In this document: in pieces, positions 19,455 to 30,540 of the stretch
How the letters are laid out: the number at the start of each line of letters is the position of its first letter
How positions within the stretch are numbered: position 1 is the first letter of the stretch
Source: Saprospiraceae bacterium
GTDB lineage: Bacteria > Bacteroidota > Bacteroidia > Chitinophagales > Saprospiraceae
DNA length: 64,000 nt
Direction: 5' to 3'
Assembly (NCBI GenBank): GCA_016711125.1
Contig: JADJTQ010000012.1
Span: 310,001-374,000 of the forward strand
The notes under the pieces: model-generated
Seen by the model: only the letters and a program-made list of their open reading frames with translations
Told to the model about the DNA's origin: nothing
Database searches by the model: none
Translations under genes and position numbers: made by a program

Positions 19455-21122
19455 CTACTGAGCAACTCGCAGTATCTCTAGAGTCCTAATAGAGTTGCGT
19501 GGATCATCTGGATTCTTTTTAATTCCAAAGTAACCCACCACCTCTTCATTGGGATCGTAGTAGATCAATTTTGCCGCGATTGGCCCCTGTTCGCTTTTTA
19601 CAAAAGTGACATTACTTTTGCTAATCGTGCAAAGCACTGGATACATTCCTCCAGAGGTGATGTCGCTGGCATAAAATGAAATGTTGCCATTTTCATTTCG
19701 CTGCACCGGACCCATTTCGATAAAAGCTCGGGGATCCGCATCAGCAGGTCTTTGATAAAAATCAGCTGCAATTATTTGTCCCTCGGGTTTTAGGTGAATG
19801 GCTACAAATCCATGATCAACCAGAGTTGCTGCTGCCATCTCAGGTGACATTTGTGCCACGGAGGCCATACCCACATTTTCCTGAACCCGGTATATCATCA
19901 ATACCGTTTGATCTTCAAAGATAGTGGGTTCCTTAAGCAATGCAAGCCTGATATTGTGCGTGCTGTTTTGTGAGCGCATTTGAATGAAATCTTTCAGTGA
20001 ATTTATCTGGCTATTCGTAGAATTTATACTGTATTTACCACTATCATTAATGTAGCAGCTCACTATTTCATGATCGGTATTTGACATATAAAATACACCA
20101 CTTCCATGCCAGAAGACATTCAAAGGATTGAAGACATTGTGCTTTGAAACCACTACCGCCGAACTCTGAAGTTGGGCTCTTTTATTAAACCAGTAATAGT
20201 AGTACTGACCAAGTTTAAAGGCATCGGAACTTACCTCTTTTGATTTAAGCACCCAGATTTCTTTCTCCAGTGATTTTGCCCCCGTTTCGGATTGCTTATA
20301 TATCTCATTTCTATAAACTATTTGCATTGGAACAGGGAAATCGAATTCATGTGATCCCGCTACCAGGCCGTTGCTATCGAAAGAAACTAGTCGCAATGCC
20401 TTGTCAGAAATGCCCTTATCCAGATCTTTGTTGACATTATTGAGGAGAGCCATAGTAAACCCTTCTGATGGATCTGTGACCGGTATATATTGATTGATCC
20501 AGTATTTCTTTTTTGTAGCACTGTCAAACTCAATCAAAGGAGCTATTTTAGACATTGCCCTCACTGAATCTTGCTGATTTTTCGACCGTTGCCACTTGAC
20601 GACTTCTAATTCAGTTAATTTTAGATTTTTATCAACATTCAGCGTTGATTCGAAGTGTGATTGAGGAGCCATGACATTGCTCGCCTGTGTTTCCTTGTTA
20701 GTGACTTTCCCTCCCCAGGGCACATTCGCGTATTCTTCCAATGAAATCAAATTGAGTTCTTTTTCCAACATCTCCCCTCTTTGTCCGTTGAGGCCAAACA
20801 CAAGTCCTTTATCCGGGATTTCGCCTGTTTGTACGAATACCCGCCGTTCATCCAGAATTTCGCCATCTTGATCATAAGTCAAATAGTAGATTCCGATCAG
20901 ATTTACAAGTTTTCCTCGCACGTCATTCGGGTTGTCAGGAGTAAGTATTCGGGTCTTTTTTTCGAACTCCAGAATGACATTGACCCGGTCTCCCTCGGAT
21001 TTCACGTATCGTATCCCACACTTTTCCGGTCTTATCTGATCCAGGGCTGATGGCATCTTACATGCCTGTGGGTAGGCAGAGTACACCAGAACCGAAAAAA
21101 TAAAAACTAGTAAATGCTTCAT
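19455..21122 (-). CDS. Secreted hypothetical protein, 555 residues
   Basis: A signal peptide (residues 1-19, MKHLLVFIFSVLVYSAYPQ) is followed by a long beta-rich protein with no motif I recognise. The N-terminal part has YLTYDQDGEILDERRVFV, and the rest has repeated strand-turn patterns such as LRLVSFDSNGLVAGSHEF that could form a propeller. Codon use and length look like a real gene, and there is no break. It stands alone: a 362-base gap precedes it on the upstream side and DUF1080 lies downstream in the same orientation. Confidence 0.65.
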   Translation of the reverse strand: MKHLLVFIFSVLVYSAYPQACKMPSALDQIRPEKCGIRYVKSEGDRVNVILEFEKKTRILTPDNPNDVRGKLVNLIGIYYLTYDQDGEILDERRVFVQTGEIPDKGLVFGLNGQRGEMLEKELNLISLEEYANVPWGGKVTNKETQASNVMAPQSHFESTLNVDKNLKLTELEVVKWQRSKNQQDSVRAMSKIAPLIEFDSATKKKYWINQYIPVTDPSEGFTMALLNNVNKDLDKGISDKALRLVSFDSNGLVAGSHEFDFPVPMQIVYRNEIYKQSETGAKSLEKEIWVLKSKEVSSDAFKLGQYYYYWFNKRAQLQSSAVVVSKHNVFNPLNVFWHGSGVFYMSNTDHEIVSCYINDSGKYSINSTNSQINSLKDFIQMRSQNSTHNIRLALLKEPTIFEDQTVLMIYRVQENVGMASVAQMSPEMAAATLVDHGFVAIHLKPEGQIIAADFYQRPADADPRAFIEMGPVQRNENGNISFYASDITSGGMYPVLCTISKSNVTFVKSEQGPIAAKLIYYDPNEEVVGYFGIKKNPDDPRNSIRTLEILRVAQ

Positions 21123-21484
21123 AGGTATCCAGTTATGCGCAAGAATAATCTTGAATATGTTATTAAGATCTTTTTTGTGATATGGGGATACCTATGGATA
21201 AGACAACATCGATGATCGACGTACTATCCATCCCATCACATTTATCATGCCATTCTTGGGTCCCAGATCAAGGGCAACCTGTCAGAAAAGTTCACTAAAA
21301 TCGGTTGGTTTTGCTGACCCATTCCGCCAGTTTCTGATCAAGAACGAGTTTAAGGGAGCTCAAATTTCTTGCTGGCAAAATGTATCTTTAATACCACTAG
21401 CTTCATCGCGATTATTCAATCGCAAATAAGCGTGTTGTATAATGTGACCAAGTAAATGTCAAATTTAATGTAGTTGCTTAAAAA
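21123..21484. other. Intergenic region between divergent genes
   Basis: These 362 bases separate the divergent 555-residue secreted protein and the DUF5916 gene, so promoters for both should be here. I see no clear TAnnTTTG element, RNA gene or repeat. A 60-codon open frame (21247-21429) has no recognisable features and is not called. Confidence 0.5.
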
Positions 21485-23713
21485 ATGATGAAACATTCCT
21501 TAATCAGAATATTGACAACCTCTTGGCTTGGTATGACAGTGATGATCCTTTGGGCACAACCGCAGGAGATTGTGCATGTAAAGAGGGGATCCAGACCTAG
21601 CACCATGGCGTTTAAGGTTGAAGACCAGCCCTCTATCGATGGCGACGTATTAAATGATCCTTTCTGGAAAGACATCATTGCTTTTGGAGATTTGGTTCAA
21701 ACCCAACCAAAAGCTGGTGCACCAGCAAGCGAGAAAACAGAGATCCGGATTGCCTATGATCAATCAACTCTATATGTATCAGTGATTTGCTTTGACGCTG
21801 AGCCCAAGAGGTTGGTCGTATCAGACGCCCGAAGAGATGCTTCCCTGGATAATACAGATGCTTTTATGATGATCCTTGATACATATCACGATGGCCAAAA
21901 TGGTTTTGTTTTTGGCACCAATGCATTAGGAATAGAGTATGATGCCCAGGTAGACAATGAGGGAATTGGCAATTTTAACTTAAACAGGCAACAAGGAGGC
22001 ATCATCGGCGGTTTCAATTTGAATTGGGATGCCTCGTGGACGGTTAAATCTCAGACAGGATCCTTTGGTTGGAGTAGTGAATTTGCCATTCCATTGCGAA
22101 CTATACGTTACCAAAGTGGTGAAAACCAAATATGGGGGCTAAACTTCAGACGTAATATTCGCAAGACCAACGAGGTCGTCTATTGGTCTCCTATTCCCAT
22201 AAATTTTGATCTGAATAGACTGTCTCTGGCCGGCACCTTGACCGGACTGAGCTTGAAAAGTCCAGGCAATCTGAAGGTGATACCCTATGCTCTGGCAAGA
22301 GTAGCCAAAGATTTTGGCAACACATCATCAAAGTCAACATTAACCGGAGATGCAGGAGTGGATTTAAAATATAGTGTAACGCCCAGTCTTACCCTGGATC
22401 TAACCTACAATACGGACTTTGCTCAGGTCGAAGTTGACGATCAGCAGGTTAATCTGGATCGTTTTAACCTGTTTTTTCCTGAGAAGAGACCATTCTTTCT
22501 GGAGAATGCAGGTCAATTTAGTGTAGGTAGCCCGGGGGAAGTCGATTTGTTTTTCAGCCGACGGATTGGTATTGGATCGGGTGGCCAGGTGGTGCCCATC
22601 ACTGGCGGAGCCAGGTTATCCGGTAAGGTCAATAATACCAATATTGGATTTTTATCCATGTTCACCCAGGAGGTTGGCGAATTTCAAATTCAACCAAATA
22701 ACTTTACTGTAGCAAGAGTAAATCATGAATTTGCCGCCAAACGGTCGGCGATTGGAGGGATGCTAATCAACCGGGAGGGGTTGGGTGAAATTAGTGACGA
22801 TTACAATCGGACTTTTGCCATTGATGGCAAATTAGGTTTAGGTCAAAAAGCTCGACTATCAGGTTACCTGGCAAAGACCAGTACACCAGGCATCACCGAC
22901 AATGATCATTCACTCAAATTTCAGGCGAACTATGATTGGAATGGATGGAGCTTTATGGGTGGTTATACGGAGGTTGGAGAAGGATTTAATCCTGAAGTAG
23001 GATTCCTATTGCGCCAGGCTTTCCGAAAACCCGAATTGCGGGCATTGTACCAGTGGCGCATGAATGGCAAATTCGGCCTATTGGAAGTAAGACCTCATAT
23101 TACATATAGAAGCTATTGGACTTTCGATGGATATCAGGAAACCAAGTACTTACATATTGACAATCATTGGGAATGGCAGAGCGGCCTGGAAATCCACACA
23201 GGTATTAATTTAACGACTGAAGGGGTCATAGCACCCTTCGAGATTTCGCCTGGCGTCATCGTGCCATCAGGCACCTATGAGCACAGTGAAGCTCAGCTTG
23301 TCTTGATGACCAATGAAAGTAAAACAGTTTCACTCAGCACACGTCACGTTTTGGGAGGGTTTTTCGGGGGCAAGCGATATGCAAATAGCGCAACGCTGAA
23401 GCTGCGTTTTGGAGATCGTTTTAATTCTGAATTCATATTGAGCCATAACGACATTCAGCTACCAGAAGGTGACTTTATTGCCAAACTTTTTGGTACCCGG
23501 CTCTCCTATTCGTTTACGCCTCGACTTTATATACAGAGCTTGTTACAATATAATAGTGTGAGTGAATTTTGGTCAACCAATATCAGATTCGGTTGGCTCC
23601 AGCAGGCTAACTCTGGCTTATTCCTGGTGTACAATCAACTAAATGGAAGCCAAACAATTCTCAATCGTAGTTTTACTCTGAAGTACTCTTATCTGATCGA
23701 CGTTCTAAAATAG
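21485..23713 (+). CDS. DUF5916 outer-membrane protein with CBM9-like N-terminal domain
   Basis: The 742-residue protein has a signal peptide. A carbohydrate-binding family 9-like domain follows (about residues 45-230: PSIDGDVLNDPFWKD, TEIRIAYDQSTLYVSVICFD, SWTVKSQTGSFGWSSEFAIP). The DUF5916 beta-barrel region has the hallmark FFPEKRPFFLENAGQF. Alternating hydrophobic strands run to the C-terminus. Such proteins are thought to be surface or outer-membrane proteins; the ligand is unknown. A decayed relative of the C-terminal part lies at 25350-25660. Confidence 0.9.
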   Translation: MMKHSLIRILTTSWLGMTVMILWAQPQEIVHVKRGSRPSTMAFKVEDQPSIDGDVLNDPFWKDIIAFGDLVQTQPKAGAPASEKTEIRIAYDQSTLYVSVICFDAEPKRLVVSDARRDASLDNTDAFMMILDTYHDGQNGFVFGTNALGIEYDAQVDNEGIGNFNLNRQQGGIIGGFNLNWDASWTVKSQTGSFGWSSEFAIPLRTIRYQSGENQIWGLNFRRNIRKTNEVVYWSPIPINFDLNRLSLAGTLTGLSLKSPGNLKVIPYALARVAKDFGNTSSKSTLTGDAGVDLKYSVTPSLTLDLTYNTDFAQVEVDDQQVNLDRFNLFFPEKRPFFLENAGQFSVGSPGEVDLFFSRRIGIGSGGQVVPITGGARLSGKVNNTNIGFLSMFTQEVGEFQIQPNNFTVARVNHEFAAKRSAIGGMLINREGLGEISDDYNRTFAIDGKLGLGQKARLSGYLAKTSTPGITDNDHSLKFQANYDWNGWSFMGGYTEVGEGFNPEVGFLLRQAFRKPELRALYQWRMNGKFGLLEVRPHITYRSYWTFDGYQETKYLHIDNHWEWQSGLEIHTGINLTTEGVIAPFEISPGVIVPSGTYEHSEAQLVLMTNESKTVSLSTRHVLGGFFGGKRYANSATLKLRFGDRFNSEFILSHNDIQLPEGDFIAKLFGTRLSYSFTPRLYIQSLLQYNSVSEFWSTNIRFGWLQQANSGLFLVYNQLNGSQTILNRSFTLKYSYLIDVLK

Positions 23714-23778
23714 TTTACTGAGAGTGACAGCAAATCGCAAGAACAAAGACGTTCATTATCTGAGGAATAAGTTTTTCA

Positions 23779-25256
23779 ATGGGTAACCTATTAAGAGTTA
23801 GTACAATTATCTTCTTTCTGAGTTGCACATCAAGCAGCTATGCGCAAAAACCCACTATTCAGGATTGCCTTGGAGCTATCCCCATTTGCACCGAAGTTTA
23901 TGTGGAAATAAATGCACCCACCGGCTCGGGAAATTACAGTAATGAAATCAATGGATTTAATGATGGCGGTATTTCATGCCTGGATGATGAGCGCAATAGC
24001 ATTTGGTACACATTTACTGTTAACAAAAGCGGCAACTTCGGATTTATACTGACTCCAAACGAACCTTCAGATGACTATGATTGGGCACTATTTGACATCA
24101 CCGATGCTACCTGTGCCGAAATATTTCACAATATTAATCTCCAAGTGAGTTGCAATGCTGCCGGAAGTGATATTAGTGACAATCGATGCAACGGACCGAC
24201 CGGAGCCGATGGTCGATCAAATTTTAGTAATCAGGGTGGAGGCTGTGACGCTGAAATTCCTGATGCCCAAGCTGGTAAAACAGGCCATAACGCCCTCGTT
24301 CCTGCAGAAACCAATAGTACCTACGTGCTACTTGTTTCTAACTGGACGGGCTCCAAAAATGGGTACAAAATTGATTTTAGTCCATCAGGTGACTTGGGCA
24401 TTTTTGATAATCAGCCACCTGAAATTGAACAAATCAAGAGCCCGCAAGACTGTGATACCGATGATATGTTGGTCGAATTCACAGAAAACATCCAAATCTC
24501 ATCGATCTCAGGAAAAAACTTCAGCCTCACAGGTCCTGATGGTGATCATAGGGTGATCGTAAATTCTACTGCCCAAAATATCGAAGGTGATTATGATCGC
24601 ATTTTTCAATTAAGTTTTGAACCGGTTATTTCTCAATCGGGGCTATACAAACTCACATGGATCACCGACAAAACGAATGACATTCTTGACCTTTGCGGCA
24701 ATCCAATTCAAATCACCCCTGATTTAACTTTCGACATCTCCAGTACGGACTTAGTGCCCCTGATATTATTAGTGATACCGTTCTTTGTGTTGGCACTAGT
24801 CTGGTTCTGGACGTCAGTGGTGATCAGGTGGATTCCTATGAATGGTCAGATGGTTCGTCTCTATCCCACTTCACCGTCACAGCGGCGGGAGTGTATTCTG
24901 CAACGTTGCGTAATCAATGTGGTCAGGTAGAGGTATCTTCATCTGTGCAATATGTCAATTGTGAACCATGTGCAATTTTCGTACCCAACGCCTTTACACC
25001 TGATGGCGATGGCATCAATGATGAATTGCAGGTTTTTACTGATTGTGATCTACAGAGTTTTACTCTGAAAATCTTTGACAGGTGGGGCAACCTGATCCAT
25101 CAGTCTGGAGACCAGCACGCAAGTTGGGATGGTCGCACTTATGGATCTGACAGCAAAGCAACGGATATATTTGTATATCTGGTTCAATACGAGGTTCAGG
25201 AATTGGGAGATGTATTTTTACGCACGATTTCAGGCGATGTTGTAGTATTTCGGTAA
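23779..25256 (+). CDS. Secreted protein with gliding-motility-type (T9SS type B) C-terminal domain, frameshifted
   Basis: Two frames (23779-24930 and 24828-25256) make one protein. It starts with a signal peptide ending near SSYAQ, then has a Cys-containing domain often seen before adhesin repeats (DCLGAIPICTEVYVE, SIWYTFTVNKSGNFGF). The C-terminus has the CHU-type domain: IFVPNAFTPDGDGINDELQVF, FDRWGNLIHQS, WDGRT and a final DVVVFR. The frames join if the C-run at 24757-24760 had one more C, giving VPPDIISDTVLCVG. T9SS should export it. Confidence 0.88.
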
Positions 25257-25349
25257 ATCAGATTCTGGGGAAATCCTCAATTTTCGACAATCTCCATTAT
25301 TATTGATAAGTAACTGTTAACTTTGCTGAGGCTCTATTGCACCAGCTGT

Positions 25350-25660
25350 TATAATCTTGATGTATTCGTTCAAAATGACCTTCGACTACCCTCAACCTAT
25401 AGATGAGAAGGCCTCTCCCTCTTGGGGCTAAAGTTGATTTTAATTTTTCTACCAATCTAGCATGGACCATATTTTTGCAGTACAATACCCAGAATGATAA
25501 GTTCAATATCAATAGTCGATTTTAAAGGAGGTTCCAACCACTTTCTGATATTTTTCTGGTTTACAGCGACAACTATTCGGTCGAATTTCAGGTTCATAAA
25601 ACCAGGGCTCTGGTACTAAAAGTCAACTACTGGCTTATGTTTAATCCATTCTGTAAATAA
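25350..25660 (+). pseudogene. Decayed 3' end of a DUF5916-type gene
   Basis: Read on the plus strand, pieces of the C-terminal DUF5916 barrel are recognisable: YNLDVFVQNDLRLP near 25350, then after frame changes AKVDFNFSTNLAWTIF, LQYNTQNDKFNINSRF, an in-frame TAA near 25525, and RFQPLSDIFLVYSDNYSV with a final LVLKVNYWL. The order and spacing match the end of this family. There is no start and no complete domain, so this is a remnant. It is not simply a copy of the gene at 21485, whose C-terminus differs. The rest of the 421-base gap (25257-25677) holds nothing else I can identify. Confidence 0.7.
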
Positions 25661-25677
25661 TTCTTAATTAAACTAAA

Positions 25678-26441
25678 ATGACACGAATTGTTTTATTATT
25701 TACCTTATTTTCCACGCAAATGATACTCGCACAGGACTCCGACTTTTATTTATTAAAAACGTATCATTTCTCGTCACACGAACAGGGGCAACGTATTTCC
25801 AATTACCGGAGGAGGCATATATACCTGCATTACACAGTCTGGGCTATGAACAAGTGGGAGTTTTTTCAAAGATCGGAAATGACACTGCTCTAAGCAAGCA
25901 AATTTTTGTATTGGTGCCTTCCCGGGATCTGAATGGTTTGTTGCAGATCGACGAAGCTTTGGCCAACCATGATATGCATTTGAAGTCGGGTTTGGACTAT
26001 TGGTCCACAGGTCATGACAGACCCGCTTATGATCGTATCGAATCAAGTCTTTTAGGTGCTTTCAGATTTCATCAACAATTGAAAGAACCCAAATTGAAAA
26101 GTCCTAAAGCGGTTCGGGTCTATGAATTGAGAAGCTACGAAGCAGCGTCTGAAAAGTTATACCGAAAAAAGGTTGAGATGTTTAATGAAGGAGGTGAAAT
26201 TGACATCTTTAATGAGTTAAATTTTAACGCGGTGTTTTATGCAGAGACCCTCATTGGCGCACATTATCCAAATTTGGTTTATATGACCACGTTTGAGAAT
26301 ATGGACGACCGTAACAAACACTGGGATGCCTTTCGATCCGCACCTGCGTGGAAAGAACTGTCAGCAAAAGAAGAATTTAAAAATACGGTCTCAAAAGCGG
26401 ATATTTATTTGCTCACCCCCATGCAATTCTCAGATCTGTAA
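25678..26441 (+). CDS. NIPSNAP-family protein, frameshifted
   Basis: Two frames (25678-25893 and 25854-26441) join into a protein of about 254 residues. It has a signal peptide (MTRIVLLFTLFSTQMILAQ) and two ferredoxin-like NIPSNAP repeats, the second clear as VRVYELRSYEAASEKLYRKKVEMF through YMTTFENMDDRNKHWDAFRSAPAW. A lost C or similar base near 25806 would restore EEAYIPALHSLGYEQVGVF. NIPSNAP proteins are small dimeric proteins of unclear role, often exported in Bacteroidota. Confidence 0.85.
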
Positions 26442-26533
26442 GTGTTTGCCCTGCCGAAATTTCGATTAAAAATTTCGGATGGTTTCGTAGGCATTAAGTT
26501 AATTTGTCCAGATAATCTGATACTCCTTTGCAG

Positions 26534-27120
26534 AATGACGAAGATTGCAGTCCCACTGGTATGCGTTGTATTTTTGTTGACATGTCAGCTTGAGCAATAT
26601 AGGGAGAAGATTCCTTCCAAGTCGACGCACGATCGGACACATCAATTTTGATTGGAGAAGGCCCTGTTTTCTGGAAAATATGACCCTCGATGATATCCAA
26701 GAAGAATTAAGGCATGCTAATGACCTGATTAGCCAAAAATTGCAACTGCCGGCACCAGGTACATTTGCCTATCCATGTGGTCAAAAATTTGTTGGAACGG
26801 GTACTTTGACAAAGAGCTATGTACCAGTGGCTGCTGAGTTATTTGAAGCAGCACGAGGATGGAATGATGAGGCACCCAATCACCCGGCATTTTGTGATAT
26901 GGCGCAACTAATGGCGATCTCATCCGACAATAAATCGTATGCTGAAATACTCGGCCTCATTGAGAAGGCAAAAAAACAAGGCGGTTGGCTCATTTTGGCC
27001 GGTCATGAGATCGGAACAACAGGACCACAGAATACCAGTGTTGAAATGTTGCGCCAATTACTTGCATACCTCAGCGATCCAGCTAATGGAATATGGATTG
27101 CGCCTCTAGGAGGCTGTTGA
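26534..27120 (+). pseudogene. Truncated polysaccharide deacetylase lipoprotein
   Basis: An ATG at 26534 starts a lipoprotein signal (lipobox FLLTC), but this frame stops after 38 codons. Another frame from about 26680 carries only the C-terminal half of a NodB-like deacetylase family protein: MTLDDIQEELRHAND, TFAYPCGQKFVG, SYVPVAAELFEAARGWNDEAPN, GGWLILAGHEIG. The catalytic N-terminal half, including the TYDD/SFDDG metal site, is missing, about 120-150 codons. The C-terminus ends abruptly after WIAPLG inside a dispersed repeat. It is very unlikely to be active. Confidence 0.75.
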
Positions 27121-27305
27121 AATACTCACCTCGCGCTGATTAATAAAAATAGATACTTACTATAACATGATGCAGCCGTTCTCGCCGTTCCTGGTTTTGT
27201 TGATCCTCAGTCAGTTACAACCTCCGGTAGCTTCCTTCGTCTCGCCGCACCAGAAACGACGATTTACGGCTTCAGCATCAAGTTGCGTAGTTCAACACCC
27301 TCCTA
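27111..27305. repeat. Dispersed repeat, copy 1 (about 195 bp)
   Basis: This segment matches 62621-62818 in the same orientation over its whole length, with scattered base changes and a few small indels. Both copies begin AGGCTG and end TTCAACACCCTC-TAG. A pair of sequences, CGTTCCTGGT and ACCAGAAACG, form a stem with one mismatch here. It supplies the stop codon of the truncated deacetylase and lies between that gene and the convergent heme protein. Confidence 0.9.
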
Positions 27306-27353
27306 GGTACCATTGCAGACTATGTGATTTCGCAGCGTGAATACTAAGCCAAT

Positions 27354-30315
27354 CTATTGTGGTTTCTGCTGTAAAAAGGCCAACAAGTCAGCGAGATCTT
27401 GTGGTGTCATGACACCCTCCAATCCCTCGGGCATGAGTGACAGGCCCGTTGAGTTGAAGGATTTAATTTGATTTTTGGCGAGATTCTTTTCCACACCACC
27501 CATCATTCGTAAAAAGATTACATCATCTGTTTCATTTTCGACAATTCCGGAAAAAACCTGCCCATCATTCATTTCAGCAATATGATTGATATATACGGGG
27601 TCAGCTCCGGCATTTGGATCTAATATATCGTGGATTAAAGTTTCCTTGCTTTTGCGGCTAATTTCGGTGAGGTCAGGTCCTACTTGATTTCCTTTGGTTC
27701 CAAATCGATGACAAGTGGCACACTGGGCTTCAAATATTTCTAATCCTGTTTTTTCATGACCCTGGAGAGTCATAGCAGTCTTCATTTTTTCAATCGCTTC
27801 TTTGCGTTGAACAACCCCAGAATCACTAAACAAAGCAGCTGCCCGCTTTTGCGTATTTTCATCTTTAGTGTTTAGTAGTCTTCGACGACGTTCAAGATCA
27901 AAATTAAATTCATTGAGATTTAATTTTCCTGACTCAAGACTGGAAAATAGTAGTTCATGATTTGACGAGTCGTAGATCAATAAATCCGTTACTCTCTTTC
28001 TGATTGTAGGACTTAAGGTAGACCAGCGATCAACGAGACTTGATGTAATATCGGTACTTTCCAAGGATAGTAGGGCGTCGAGGGCAGCTTGCTGAACATT
28101 GGTAGGATTTCGAGTGTCTATTTTATCTAGCAATAGTTCTGCCACCTCACCCTTTTTTCCATAGCTTAATATTTTGATCGACTCAATAAGTCTTTCCTCC
28201 GTAACTTCTTTTGCAGTAAGATTGGTCAGCGCCATTTTAAGTGTGTGATCCACTCGACTCGAAGGAGACAGGCCTAATGTCTTGCGTAGATTCCAGGCAG
28301 CACCAATTACTTGAAGATCTGCCTCCGATTCGATCTTATTCAAGACGGCCGCCCATTGACCCAGATCTGTATTCTTCACTTGCAAACCACCATTATTATA
28401 TCCGTTCAGAACCGTCACCCATAGTGCGGGATCAATGCCTGCCTTTTCTTTAAATAGCCCAATAAAAGAAAGCAATTCGCTTGAGTTCCCTTGTTGTGCC
28501 ATATGTGTTGCGAGCATCGCTAGCATCTGCTGCGCACCTTCCTGACTAATTAACTGTGGTTCATTGATTATAAATAATGCTAATGGGAGCACGATGTCAT
28601 GGGAAGCTGACATGCAAGCCATTCTTACATATGGATCGTTGATTTGTTTGCGCAGAATCGATTTTAAAGCTTCTAGTATTTGTTCGTTAAAATCATTGGG
28701 TAATGTACTAAGACTCAATGCCACCTGCATTTGAATTCTCACATTCTCATTGTTTGACATGCTTAAAATTTTCTCCCGCAAATCCTGGTTCTTGTCAAAA
28801 TAAGGCTCTGCCAATCTTATCGCATGTTCCCTGACATGATCATCTTTATCACCCAGAGCATTCACCAATATATTTTGTATTTCTGTCGCACCTAATTCCT
28901 GCAGAGTATACAAAATATGCAATTTTGTTTTTGGTTGGACATCCGTATGATATAGATCGATTAATGCCTTTTCAGTACCTGCCATATTTTTCTCAACCAA
29001 CCAGCGCTGGGCAGTTAATCTCTGCCATTGATTGTTAGAGGTCAAAGCCGCGCACCAACGATTGAGAGCATTACCAGGATAATTCCAGGTGAGCAAATTT
29101 TTTTCTCTCGATTTGATCCGGTAAATTCGGCCCTTTTCTTTTCCGGCGTCTAAATCCATCTTGACTTCCAAATCATCAGGTATCCATTCTGGGTGTTCAA
29201 TCACCTTGCGATAAAAATCGACAATATATAAAGCACCATCAGGTCCTACCGTCGAATTTACTGGTCTGAAACTTCGGTCAGTGGAAGCGAGAAAATCAAC
29301 TCCTACTGTTCCACGTGATGCGGACATCACCGGTCCATTTTGATAGATATAATCATGATGCACGAGGTTTAGTACAACATCATTGACGAAAATGCTACCG
29401 TCATATTCATCCGGGTATGCTCCACCTCCATAATGGGTGATGCCGCACGCACCGGAAAAATACCCGGACTGCTCCGGGTGATTGACCCTGGTCTCTTGCT
29501 CCCCAATCGGATATACTCTCGCAAGACCATTTTCTTCATGATCGGAGATATTAAGCAATGTATTTCTAGGATTAAGCGTCAGACCCTCAATATAATGCCC
29601 GGGAAAGACCAAACTACTAATATGATGAAGATTATGGGTTCCGTAGAAAGTCCCCCAATTATCCATGGCCAGCTCATAACCGCCACTACTTCGACCGGTC
29701 AACTCAAATAATGATTGCTCGGGCTTTATTTTAAAGTCGGAACCACTCAATAATAAGTTTATTTTCGGGGTTGTCCCTCCAATACGTGGTTCCTCCATTC
29801 CCACCGTTGGCCGCATAAATCCAATGATCAAGACCATAGGTCAACCCATTGAAGTTATGTTGAAGATTCCCCTCGCTAAAACCGCTCATGATCACTTGCC
29901 TTTCCTCCGCGACATCATCTCCATCATGGTCTCTTAAGTAGAGAAGGTCAGGAGGTGCCGAGACTAAAAATCCTTGACGATAAGGCAACAGTGACGAGGC
30001 TTGTTTCAGGTTTTCAGCAAATATGACCTTATGGTCATAAATACCATCACCGTCCTGGTCAATGAGCTTGACGATACTGCTTTGTTCGATGCCTTTTGGG
30101 TATCCGGGCATCTGCAGGACATATGCGTCGCCCCTTTCATCGAATTCAAGCTCTACCGGATCAAAAATCAAAGGTTCACTCGCTACTAGATCCATCTCGA
30201 ATTCGGGGTTTAAGACAAAATCGGAGGCCTTTTTACTTTGCTGACACGCGACTACCAAACATACCGTCAAGCATAACATCGATTTCTGAATACTACATCC
30301 AAATTGATCAACCAT
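27354..30315 (-). CDS. PVC-type heme-binding CxxCH protein (membrane-bound dehydrogenase-like), frameshifted
   Basis: Two frames (30315-29731 and 29837-27354) read as one lipoprotein of about 980 residues (lipobox LVVAC). The N-terminal part is a propeller domain of the TIGR02604/DUF7133 type (DLVASEPLIFDPVELEFDE, then LHHISSLVFPGHYIEG, STVGPDGALYIVDFYRKVIEHP). HEAT-like helices fill the middle. The C-terminal cytochrome domain has the heme site CATCH (in FEAQCATCHRFG) and QVGPDLTEIS. The frames join near 29755-29765 if one base is removed. It probably oxidises sugars in the periplasm. Confidence 0.88.
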
Positions 30316-30540
30316 TCTGTGCTAATTCCATTATTTGTTAAAACCAGGATCAACGTAAATTTAATCGATCCAAAGAATTCTTATTATCAACGAAAAAGTA
30401 CATTTTTTTTATCACTTTACTGGGCTTGTTTGGCAACCGAGTTCTCTTGCTTACTGGGTCACTAGATAGGTTCCTTTATTTCTCAGGAGTATGACCGAAG
30501 AAACCGAGACTCTTATCCTGCTCTCAAACTCGATTTGTCG

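Noticed and set aside
25300..25512. 70-codon minus-strand frame
   Set aside because: It overlaps the DUF5916 remnant readable on the plus strand and has no features of its own.
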